64,000 bases of DNA from Candidatus Schekmanbacteria bacterium (GTDB lineage Bacteria; CSSED10-310; JACPHN01), in contig JACPHN010000192.1 of assembly GCA_016188575.1 (NCBI GenBank), forward strand, positions 1 through 64,000, read 5' to 3'. Below, one piece after another: positions 50,183 to 57,773 of the stretch. The translations under genes were made by a program, and so were the position numbers. Numbering within the stretch: position 1 is the stretch's first letter; the number at the start of each line of letters is the position of its first letter. Under the pieces are notes generated by a model. It was not told the DNA's origin and made no database searches. It was given only the letters and a program-made list of their open reading frames with translations.

Positions 50183-52362
50183 GATCGTCGTGCTTCCTTT
50201 GCGGAATCCTGTCCCGCGGTCACCTCCGCCACAATGGCGCGTATGTCCAGCACGAGCACGGTTTGAAAGTTGCCGAGCTCTGCCGCGCCCGCGACTCCGG
50301 GGGTCGGCGCGAGCCGCCGTCCGAGGCCCTTGATAACGATCTCTCGTTGACCGACGAGCTCGTCGACGAGCAGCCCGAGCCACTGGGCGGCGGAACGTAC
50401 GATCACGACGAACCGCGGCACACCCGGCACGTCGCCGTTCAGGCACAAAACCCGCGCGAGCCTGACCAAGGGCAAGGTGCGATCCCGCAATAGCAAGACC
50501 TCCTGCCCCTCCACCAGCCGCACCCTGTCTGCCAGCACCCGCTGGTTCTCGACGATATTGGTCAGCGGCAGGGCGAAAACCTCCCCGGCGGCGCGCACGA
50601 GCAAGACGGAGATGATCGCCAGACTGCTCGGCAGCGTCAGGGTCAGGCGCGTGCCGCGGCCGACCTCGGTGTCGATGTCGATCATCCCGTTCAGCTCGGC
50701 AATCCGGTTGCGCACCACGTCCATGCCGACGCCGCGACCGGAAAGCTCCGAGACCGCCGCGGCCGTCGAGAAGCCCGGCTGAAAGATGAGCGCCAGAACC
50801 TCCTTTTTGCTCGCCGGTATCTCGCCCGCCACGATCCCTTTTTCCAGGGCCTTTGCCCAGACCTTGTGGGGATCGATTCCCTTGCCGTCGTCCTCGATCG
50901 CGATCTCGACGCTGTTCCCACGCTGTGCGGCGCGGATGTGGACCTCGCCGATGGGGCTCTTGCCTTCCATGATGCGCTCGTTGGGGGTCTCGATGCCGTG
51001 ATCGACGGCGTTGCGAACGATGTGCACCATCGGATCGAGTAGCTCTTCGACGATCATCTTGTCGATCTCGGTGGCGCCCCCGTCCACGAACAGGTCGACC
51101 TCCTTGTCTGTCGATCGCGAGGCCTGACGGACGATGCGGTGGAGCTTGCTGAAAACGGTGTCCAGTGGCACCATGCGCACGCCAAGGACGTCCGTCTGAA
51201 GCTGAATCAGGCGCCGTTCAAGCTGCCGCGAGGCGCGATGCAGCGCGTCGGCCAGCGAAAAGTTGGTGCGCTCGGCGCGAAAGCGCGCCGCCAGGCTCGC
51301 CAGCTCCGCCTTGGACAGCATCAGCTCGCCCACACTGTTCATCAGGCGATCGATCCGTTCCACGTCGACGCGTACGGTCTTGCCAACCGCGGCGTCGGCG
51401 CGGCGCCGTTCCGCCTCTGCGGGCGAGGCGGGCTCGGCCACTTCCGCCGCGCGCACCGGCGGCGCCACTTCCCACCCGGGTCGCGCCACGACTTCCGGCC
51501 TCGCCGCGCGCATCTCCGGCCCTTCGTCGAGCTCCAGCGCCAGCGGTCCGAGCTCGTCCGCCGCCTCCCCGGGACGCTCCGCCGGCGCCGCGACTGCAGC
51601 TCGCGGGGGCGCTGCGCTCGACCGGGACTGCACCGAGGTGAGCCGCGCTCGGTAGGCCGCAAACCGGCTTTCGAGCTCCCCAAGATCCAGTCGCGAGGCT
51701 ACCAGGAGATTGAACTGAATCACATTGTCGGGGCCGGAGTCCAGGCTCGGCATCGTCGTGATGACCTCTCCGAACTCCCCGAACGCCTCGTTGATCGCCG
51801 CCAAGTCCTCGTCAAACGTGTCAAAGCTGAACGTGACGTTCAGCATGGCGATGTGCGCGCCGCGGTTGATGTTGTCGGCCAACCGGTGCTCCTCATACTC
51901 GGTCAAGACGTCGAGCACCTCGTTGCTCAGGTCGAGCTGCGCCAGCACGCTCTTTTGATCGTGCTCCTGTTTCTGCGCGAGGAGTGCCTGAATGCGCGCG
52001 CGAAACGGTACCAGGTCCGGCTCGGGATTGTCCGAGGGCATGGCGGCGTTCAGCACGAGCGCATTCAGCACGTCGAGGCTATCGAAGAGCAAGTCGAGCA
52101 GGTCGCGGCTGATGGCCAGCCGCCCCAGACGCGTCTGGTCCAGCAGGTTCTCGAGCTCGTGGCTGAGGTTGGCGATGATCTGGTAGCCGAGCATTCCCGC
52201 GAGGCCCTTCAGGGAGTGCATCACGCGGAAGATGGTGTTGACCAGGTCAGGTTTGATGAGATTCTGTTCCTCGGCGCTCTCGATCTCGGCCAGGTTGCGG
52301 CTCAGCTCATCGATCATCTCCTCTGCTTCCGCGAGGAATTCGGAACGAGAATCCTGTCCCAT
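50179..52362 (-). CDS. cheA: CheA chemosensory histidine kinase
   Basis: A 727-residue CheA. The phosphotransfer domain carries H49 in IFRVMHSLKGLAGMLGY. Residues about 170-250 form a ferredoxin-like P2-like region (AHIAMLNVTFSFDTFDEDLA). The dimerisation helices start at VDVERIDRLMNSVGELMLSK. The ATPase has DHGIETPNERI, IAIEDDGKGIDP and SGRGVGMDVVRNRI. The C-terminal CheW-like domain (FALPLTNIVENQRVLADRVR) binds the array. All catalytic boxes are intact. It starts five bases after cheY and overlaps cheW. Confidence 0.95.
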   Translation of the reverse strand: MGQDSRSEFLAEAEEMIDELSRNLAEIESAEEQNLIKPDLVNTIFRVMHSLKGLAGMLGYQIIANLSHELENLLDQTRLGRLAISRDLLDLLFDSLDVLNALVLNAAMPSDNPEPDLVPFRARIQALLAQKQEHDQKSVLAQLDLSNEVLDVLTEYEEHRLADNINRGAHIAMLNVTFSFDTFDEDLAAINEAFGEFGEVITTMPSLDSGPDNVIQFNLLVASRLDLGELESRFAAYRARLTSVQSRSSAAPPRAAVAAPAERPGEAADELGPLALELDEGPEMRAARPEVVARPGWEVAPPVRAAEVAEPASPAEAERRRADAAVGKTVRVDVERIDRLMNSVGELMLSKAELASLAARFRAERTNFSLADALHRASRQLERRLIQLQTDVLGVRMVPLDTVFSKLHRIVRQASRSTDKEVDLFVDGGATEIDKMIVEELLDPMVHIVRNAVDHGIETPNERIMEGKSPIGEVHIRAAQRGNSVEIAIEDDGKGIDPHKVWAKALEKGIVAGEIPASKKEVLALIFQPGFSTAAAVSELSGRGVGMDVVRNRIAELNGMIDIDTEVGRGTRLTLTLPSSLAIISVLLVRAAGEVFALPLTNIVENQRVLADRVRLVEGQEVLLLRDRTLPLVRLARVLCLNGDVPGVPRFVVIVRSAAQWLGLLVDELVGQREIVIKGLGRRLAPTPGVAGAAELGNFQTVLVLDIRAIVAEVTAGQDSAKEARRS

Positions 52363-52367
52363 CGACG

Positions 52368-52748
52368 TCAGTTGGCCTCACTTAGCCCCAGCAGCGGACA
52401 CAAAACAGCGCGCAGGGTTCGCGGATCGAAGGGCTTGGTCACGTACTGGCGGGCGCCGAGCTCGAGAGCCCGGTCGCGGTCGCGCGCCGCGCTTTCCGAG
52501 GAAACGATGACGATGGGGATGTGCCGGTACCGCTCGTTGCGGCTCATGAACGCCACGACTTCGAGCCCGTTGATATCGGGCATGTTAATGTCCGTGAGCA
52601 CCAGATCGAATGCTTCGGTCGGCAGCACGCGCAGCGCCTCGAACCCCGAAGACGCCTCCACGATGCGGAGATCTCCGAGGTCCTGAAGCGCGCTCGCGAT
52701 GATCGACCTCGTCGCACTCGAGTCGTCAACCAACAAGATCGACTTCAA
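52368..52748 (-). CDS. cheY: CheY-like single-domain response regulator
   Basis: A 126-residue receiver: D8-D9 acidic pair in ILLVDDSSATR, phospho-acceptor D53 in VLTDINMPDINGLEV, the switch serine in IVIVSSESA, and K105 in YVTKPFDPRT. All canonical residues are present. It should receive phosphate from the adjacent CheA. The output partner is unknown because no flagellar or pilus gene is in the window. The ATG overlaps the transglutaminase-like gene's stop by four bases. Confidence 0.94.
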   Translation of the reverse strand: MKSILLVDDSSATRSIIASALQDLGDLRIVEASSGFEALRVLPTEAFDLVLTDINMPDINGLEVVAFMSRNERYRHIPIVIVSSESAARDRDRALELGARQYVTKPFDPRTLRAVLCPLLGLSEAN

Positions 52749-53929
52749 GTCTCTCTCTCCTTCTCTGGTTGCGGTGAGCGCAGCAGAATGTCGCGCACTT
52801 CGCCGCGGCCAACGACGAGGTCCTTGACGACCAGCCAGCGATTGTGCAGGCGCAATCCCAGGCGCACTGGTCCCGGTTGGGCGATACCGAGCTCAATTGC
52901 ACCTTCGCTACTCACCGATCTCTCCCAGCCGCTGCCATCTGGCAGCACAACGACGGCGACCGTCCCCGCGGGGAGTCGGTCGGAGCGCCCATCGAGCCTG
53001 ACTCGCACGACGGAGCCGTACTGCAGGCGCGACATCCGCCGCCCCAGCAGGGACTGCCGCGGCCACGGCTCCATATCCACAACATAGGACCGATCCCGAG
53101 TCGCTCGCAAGAACAGACCGGTGCGCGCCCACTCGACGAGCCGCGCCGGCGCCTCGGGCCACGCCGGGACGGAATCTTCGTCGCTCCTGGCCGGCGGCTG
53201 GTCTTCAGTGGTGAGGACGACGTGGTAGGCGTCGACGAAGTCCCGGGAAACCAGGGGATCGCTCATGAGCCAGCCGAGCTCGGGGTAGCGCACCTCGAGC
53301 CACCGGTGCAGGCGAATCTCGGGATTGGCACCCGGCTCGTCGCGCGGCACGATCAAGAAACCCCGCACCCGTCGCGCGTCCAGACCGAATTCCTTGAGCA
53401 GCGCCACCGCGAGATTCGACTGCCCGACGCAACTGGCGACCCGCTCGCGGAGCGCGTCCTCCGGCTGGGCGTGGCGGGATAGCGGCTCGTACGCGACCTC
53501 GTCGCGGACCCAGCTCAGCACACTGCGAACCGCCTGATACGTTGCGGCCAGCGACTGGCCACGGCGCTTCCCTTGCCATGCCAGCAGTGCGGCGAGCTCC
53601 GCAGGGCGGCGCGGGTGCGAAATCGTCGCGCCCGCCGCTTCCAGCGCCGCGAGCACGCGCGCGTCGACGCGCGAGCGATCGGTAACCGGTTTCAAGGACA
53701 CCGCTACCGTCAGCAGCGCGACGCCCGCGCGCTCCGCGCCCGCCGTCACAACGCCCTGGGTGAATCCGGCGCGCTCGATCCGCGGTATTCGCGCCGCCAA
53801 GTCCGCGCTCCGCAGCTCGTATACTGCCGTCTGCGAGCCCGCTCGGATTTCGGTCGCTGCCCCTGCCACCGCGGCGAATCCGAGCGCCGCTAGCGCCGCC
53901 GCGACTGCCAGGGAACGCGCCCCAATCAC
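52745..53929 (-). CDS. Transglutaminase-like exported protein
   Basis: A 394-residue protein with a signal peptide (SLAVAAALAALGFAAVAGAA). The transglutaminase/protease-like core contains C167 in RVASCVGQSNLAVALLKEFG, H209 in IRLHRWLEVRYPELGW, and D224 in LMSDPL, the expected Cys-His-Asp triad. Likely a periplasmic cysteine peptidase or cross-linking enzyme. Its C-terminus is beta-rich (SVVRVRLDGRSDRLPAGTVA). It is coupled to cheY by a four-base overlap, an unusual partner for a chemosensory operon. Confidence 0.8.
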   Translation of the reverse strand: MIGARSLAVAAALAALGFAAVAGAATEIRAGSQTAVYELRSADLAARIPRIERAGFTQGVVTAGAERAGVALLTVAVSLKPVTDRSRVDARVLAALEAAGATISHPRRPAELAALLAWQGKRRGQSLAATYQAVRSVLSWVRDEVAYEPLSRHAQPEDALRERVASCVGQSNLAVALLKEFGLDARRVRGFLIVPRDEPGANPEIRLHRWLEVRYPELGWLMSDPLVSRDFVDAYHVVLTTEDQPPARSDEDSVPAWPEAPARLVEWARTGLFLRATRDRSYVVDMEPWPRQSLLGRRMSRLQYGSVVRVRLDGRSDRLPAGTVAVVVLPDGSGWERSVSSEGAIELGIAQPGPVRLGLRLHNRWLVVKDLVVGRGEVRDILLRSPQPEKERET

Positions 53930-53938
53930 CGCGACCCC

Positions 53939-54664
53939 CTAGCGCCCGTACTCCAGGCGCTCGATCAGGAAAGGATGAATACCCGACTTGCGCATCATCT
54001 CCTGCGTCTTGCCCACAGCGTACGGCTGCCGATACAGCCTGATCAGCGACTGCTCCTCGTCGAAGACCGCAAAGCACGAGTCGGGGATGCCGTCGCGCGG
54101 CTGGCCAACACTGCCGACGTTGACCAGGTACCGCACTTCCGGCTCCATCGTCACTTCGCCGGCATGCAGGCGGCACGTGGTCTCCGACTCGAAGCTCAGC
54201 ATGAGCGGCTGGTGTGAGTGGCCAATGAAACAGACCTGCTGATCAAAATAGGCAAGCTGAAACATGGCGTCACTCGGGGTGACCACGTAGTGCCACATGT
54301 GGGGTTGGAACGGCGTCGAATGAACGAAAATCGCCGAATCGCGCTCACACGTGAGCGGCAAGTCGCGCAGAAAGTTGAAGTTCTCCTTGCTGAGCTGGGA
54401 GCGCGTCCAGAACAACGCCTCGCGGGCGTACGGATTGAAGTAGGCGATGTCCATCTGACCGACGGTCGCACAGTCGTGGTTTCCCATGAGCACCGCATCA
54501 CAGCGCTCGCGCACGAGGTCGACGCATTCATTGGGGCTCGGCCCGTAGCCGACGATGTCGCCGAGGCAGACCAGATAGCCGCAGTCAAGGTCGTCCAGCG
54601 CCGTGTACACTGACCGCAGCGCCTCGAGATTGCCGTGGATATCCGAGATAATGCCGATCTTCAC
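53939..54664 (-). CDS. Calcineurin-like metallophosphoesterase
   Basis: A 241-residue phosphoesterase with the full binuclear-metal signature: IGIISDIHGNLEAL, YLVCLGDIVGYGPSPNE, VLMGNHDCATV, and VCFIGHSHQPLM, with a further His in VHSTPFQPHMWHYV. Related proteins hydrolyse cyclic nucleotides, dinucleoside polyphosphates or phosphoproteins; the substrate is not evident. It starts four bases inside the end of nusB. Nine bases separate it from the transglutaminase-like gene. Confidence 0.88.
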   Translation of the reverse strand: MKIGIISDIHGNLEALRSVYTALDDLDCGYLVCLGDIVGYGPSPNECVDLVRERCDAVLMGNHDCATVGQMDIAYFNPYAREALFWTRSQLSKENFNFLRDLPLTCERDSAIFVHSTPFQPHMWHYVVTPSDAMFQLAYFDQQVCFIGHSHQPLMLSFESETTCRLHAGEVTMEPEVRYLVNVGSVGQPRDGIPDSCFAVFDEEQSLIRLYRQPYAVGKTQEMMRKSGIHPFLIERLEYGR

Positions 54665-55101
54665 ATCGTTTCCCCGACTTTGGCGGTGTCCGCGCGCAGC
54701 ACCTTGCGAACGGCGTCGAGCACCCCGTTGATGAACGGCCCGGTCTTCGGGCCGCCATACTTCTTCCCGAGCTCGACGGCCTCGTCGATGCTGACCGCGT
54801 CCGGGACCTCGGCGACGTAGCAGATCTCGTAGAGCGCCAGGCGCAAGAGATTGCGGTCAACGATACTCATGCGGTCCGTCTCCCAATGCGCGGACGCACG
54901 GCGAATCAATGCGTCGAGCTCGCAAAGATGGCCCGCCGTACCGCGAACCAGCGCTTCGGTGTAGTTTCGCACCGCGTCGGGCAGCGCAGCCTCACTGAAG
55001 TACGAGCGCATCCGTGACGCCAGCGCCGATAGCTCGCCCCACTGGTCGAGCAAGTAAAGGAGCTTCAATGCCTCTTCGCGGGCTTGGGTTCGCGGGTGCA
55101 T
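54661..55101 (-). CDS. nusB: Transcription antitermination factor NusB
   Basis: A 146-residue NusB. RTQAREEALKLLYLLDQWGE at the N-terminus, HWETDRMSIVDRNLLRLALY and VSIDEAVELGKKYGGPKTGP, then FINGVLDAVRK are the family hallmarks. It assembles with NusE on boxA RNA to allow rRNA antitermination. It leads the long leftward gene train. The ribE/ribH genes often upstream of nusB are not present; a divergent kinase gene lies there instead. Confidence 0.95.
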   Translation of the reverse strand: MHPRTQAREEALKLLYLLDQWGELSALASRMRSYFSEAALPDAVRNYTEALVRGTAGHLCELDALIRRASAHWETDRMSIVDRNLLRLALYEICYVAEVPDAVSIDEAVELGKKYGGPKTGPFINGVLDAVRKVLRADTAKVGETM

Positions 55102-55283
55102 GCTGGTTGCCGGAGCGGGGACTGGGTGACATGCGGATCGTCGGACAGCGAGCTGCCAATTCTACGGTTTCGCGCGCCGATCTGTCAAGAACGCGCCCGC
55201 AAAGGCTGTTCGCGACTTGCGTGGCGCGCGGTTGCGCGCGCCCGCGCCAGGCTCTTGAAGCAGCTACCCGGAGCGGTGCTACG

Positions 55284-57656
55284 ATGAGGGTCATCCCACC
55301 TCATCGCAGCCCCCGGTTCGCCGCCATGATGCCTCCGGACAACTCCGCCTCTCCTACCGCGCCCGACTCCCAGTCGGGGGAGTCACCATGGGATGCGACC
55401 GCCGCCCCCTCGCGCTCGATCCCCTGGAGTGGCGGAACGATCCTGGGCGCGGGCAACTTGCTGGGAAACCGCTATCGGCTAATCGAGCGGCTCGGCCAGG
55501 GGTCCCGGGGGGAAGTTTGGCGCGCCCGCGACCTCGAGCTCGAGATCGACATCGCCTTGAAGTCTGTGTCGCCGTGCTCCGGGCCGGCGGACGGTCACGA
55601 CCGCCTGCGGCAGGAGGTCGCCGCCGCGCGCGCGGTGGCCTCGCCTCACGTTTGCCGTGTGCTTGATCTCGTCGAGGTCCAGGGCCGAGAGCTCATCGCC
55701 ATGGAGCTGGTTGACGGACAGCCGCTGCCGGCTTACCTGCGCGCCCGCGCGCCGCTCGCGCTTGCCGAGGCGAACGCCATTGCGCAGCAAATGCTCCAAG
55801 GGCTCGCCGCGATTCACCGCGCCGGCCTCGTGCACCGCGACCTGCAGCCCTCGCAGATCATGGTCGCCGACGGGGGTCGCGTGGTAATCATGGACTTCGT
55901 CCTGGCCGCGGTGCTGGCGGGCCAATGCCCGAACGGCGCTGCCGCCGGCGCGCGGCGTTACGTGAGCCCTGAGCAAGCGCGCGGTGAGCAGCTCGACGCC
56001 CGCAGCGACCTCTACGCGGCCGCGATGGTTTGTGACGAGCTCCTGGCAGCAGGCCGCACCGATTTCACAAGCGCCGCCAGCGGCCCGCTCCAGGCATCAC
56101 CCGCGGCGCCACATCTCCCAGAGAGCCCCTGGCGGCCGGCCCTATTGCGCGCCCTCGATCCGACCCCGAGCGCTCGCCCCCAATCCGCTCAGGCGCTCGC
56201 CTGCGACCTGCACGAGCTGACGGCGCGCGCGAGCTCCACCGCCGGTACTGCTCCCTTCCCCGGCATGCGGCCGTTCACCGCTGCGGAAGCCGACCGCTAC
56301 TACGGCAGAGACGCCGAGATCGAGCGGATCTGGAAGCGTATTCCCTATCGGCAGCTCATCGCGCTCGTCGGTCCGTCCGGGGCCGGCAAGACCTCATTCG
56401 TGCACGCCGGAATCGCCGCCCATGCGCCGGAACGCTGGCGCGTGCTCGCGCTTGCGCCGCGTTCGGACCCCTTCGCGGCGCTCGGCGCTGCTGTCAGCTC
56501 GGCGGCACCTGCGCACGGCTCCGCCGCCGGACCGGAGTCATCAGGCCACCCCCTGGTTTGGGCGACACCAGCGGCCGCCCGCGCCAGCTTCGAGCGCTGG
56601 CGGCTCCTCCAAGATAGCGTGCTCCTCGTCCTCGATCCCGGCGAAGAGCTCTTCAGCCAAACGCCGCGCGAGCTGCGAGCCGCGTTCATCGAGCTCCTTT
56701 CGTTTTCCCTTACGGAGCTCGGAGTGCACGTCATCCTTTCCATTCGGGATGACTACTTCTTTCGCTGCCAGGAATACCCCGCCCTCGCTCCCGTGTTCGA
56801 CAACTTGTTTCCACTCGCGCCACCTACCGCTGGTGCCTTGTTTCGCGCATTCAGCGAACCGGTCGAGAAGCTCGGATTTCGCTATGAAAGTCGGGATCTC
56901 GTCGCCGAGATGATCGCGGCCGGTACCGGGGAGGCCGCTGCGCTGCCCCTGCTGAGCTTCGCGGCAGCTCGGCTGTGGGAGGAACGAGAGCAGACCAGCC
57001 GCACGCTGACCATCGCGGCGTACCGTCGCATCGGTGGCGTAGCCGGCGCCCTTGCCCGGCACGCCGACGCGGTCGTTGCGTCCCTGGGGCCGGAACGTCT
57101 GGCGCTGGTCCGCGAGATTTTCCGCAACCTGATGACGCTCGAGGGGAAGCCCATTTCTCGCCGTGTCCGCGAGCTCGCAGCGCTGAGCCCCGACGCCGGC
57201 GAGGTAGACGCCGTCCTCGCGACCCTCGCCGACGCTCGCTTGCTCACCAGGATCGACGACAACGCCGCCGTGGCGAGCGCTCCTCCCGCGTCGGGCCTTG
57301 CCGAGGAACCGGCGCCGGCCCGGAATCAGCGCGTCGAAGTCATCCACGAGTCGCTCCTGCAGGCGTGGCCGCGACTCGTACGGTGGCGGGCGCAGGACGT
57401 GGACTGCGCCGTATTCCGGGATGAGCTGCGCCAGGCGGCGGTGGCCTGGGAAGACAGCGGCCGGAAGGCGGATCGGCTCTGGACCGGCGAGGTGTACCGC
57501 GAGTACGAGCTGTGGCGCTCGCGCTACCCCGTCCAGCTTACGGAGATCGAGGCGGCGTTCGCCGACGCCATGGATCGCTGCGAACGGCGGCGCGCATTCC
57601 GCCGCCGGATCGGCCTGAGCGCGGTGATCGCCGGCTTGCTGCGTCCGTGGGGGTAG
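55284..57656 (+). CDS. Protein kinase fused to NTPase (STAND-like), truncated after membrane segment
   Basis: A 790-residue fusion. Residues 64-310 are a Hanks-type kinase domain: K93 in IALKSV, HRDLQPSQI with D186, and SPE at 228-230. The DFG motif reads DFV (D204-F-V206), and the glycine loop is LGQGSRGEVW. Residues 325-730 are a P-loop module: GMRPFTAAEADRYYGRDAEI, Walker A LVGPSGAGKTS (362-371), VLLVLDPGEELFSQ, and a helical region ending EVYREYELWRSRYPVQLTEI. It stops just after RIGLSAVIAGLL, inside what looks like a membrane helix. Relatives usually continue into WD40 or other sensor repeats, so this looks truncated. ATG 55284 has GGAG ten bases upstream. Confidence 0.8.
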   Translation: MRVIPPHRSPRFAAMMPPDNSASPTAPDSQSGESPWDATAAPSRSIPWSGGTILGAGNLLGNRYRLIERLGQGSRGEVWRARDLELEIDIALKSVSPCSGPADGHDRLRQEVAAARAVASPHVCRVLDLVEVQGRELIAMELVDGQPLPAYLRARAPLALAEANAIAQQMLQGLAAIHRAGLVHRDLQPSQIMVADGGRVVIMDFVLAAVLAGQCPNGAAAGARRYVSPEQARGEQLDARSDLYAAAMVCDELLAAGRTDFTSAASGPLQASPAAPHLPESPWRPALLRALDPTPSARPQSAQALACDLHELTARASSTAGTAPFPGMRPFTAAEADRYYGRDAEIERIWKRIPYRQLIALVGPSGAGKTSFVHAGIAAHAPERWRVLALAPRSDPFAALGAAVSSAAPAHGSAAGPESSGHPLVWATPAAARASFERWRLLQDSVLLVLDPGEELFSQTPRELRAAFIELLSFSLTELGVHVILSIRDDYFFRCQEYPALAPVFDNLFPLAPPTAGALFRAFSEPVEKLGFRYESRDLVAEMIAAGTGEAAALPLLSFAAARLWEEREQTSRTLTIAAYRRIGGVAGALARHADAVVASLGPERLALVREIFRNLMTLEGKPISRRVRELAALSPDAGEVDAVLATLADARLLTRIDDNAAVASAPPASGLAEEPAPARNQRVEVIHESLLQAWPRLVRWRAQDVDCAVFRDELRQAAVAWEDSGRKADRLWTGEVYREYELWRSRYPVQLTEIEAAFADAMDRCERRRAFRRRIGLSAVIAGLLRPWG

Positions 57657-57660
57657 TGGC

Positions 57661-57692
57661 CGCGCGCGGTCGGCGCGCGGTCGGCGCGCGGC
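57661..57692. repeat. Short GC-rich tandem repeat
   Basis: The 11-base unit CGCGCGGTCGG is repeated nearly three times just after the stop of the truncated kinase gene. Confidence 0.7.
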
Positions 57693-57773
57693 CTTCTGTC
57701 TGCACGCCGTGGTTCCCGCCGCCTGTTTGGCGGGTAGCGACGACCAGGGTCTGCCGCGCGGGTCGCGCGGCGG

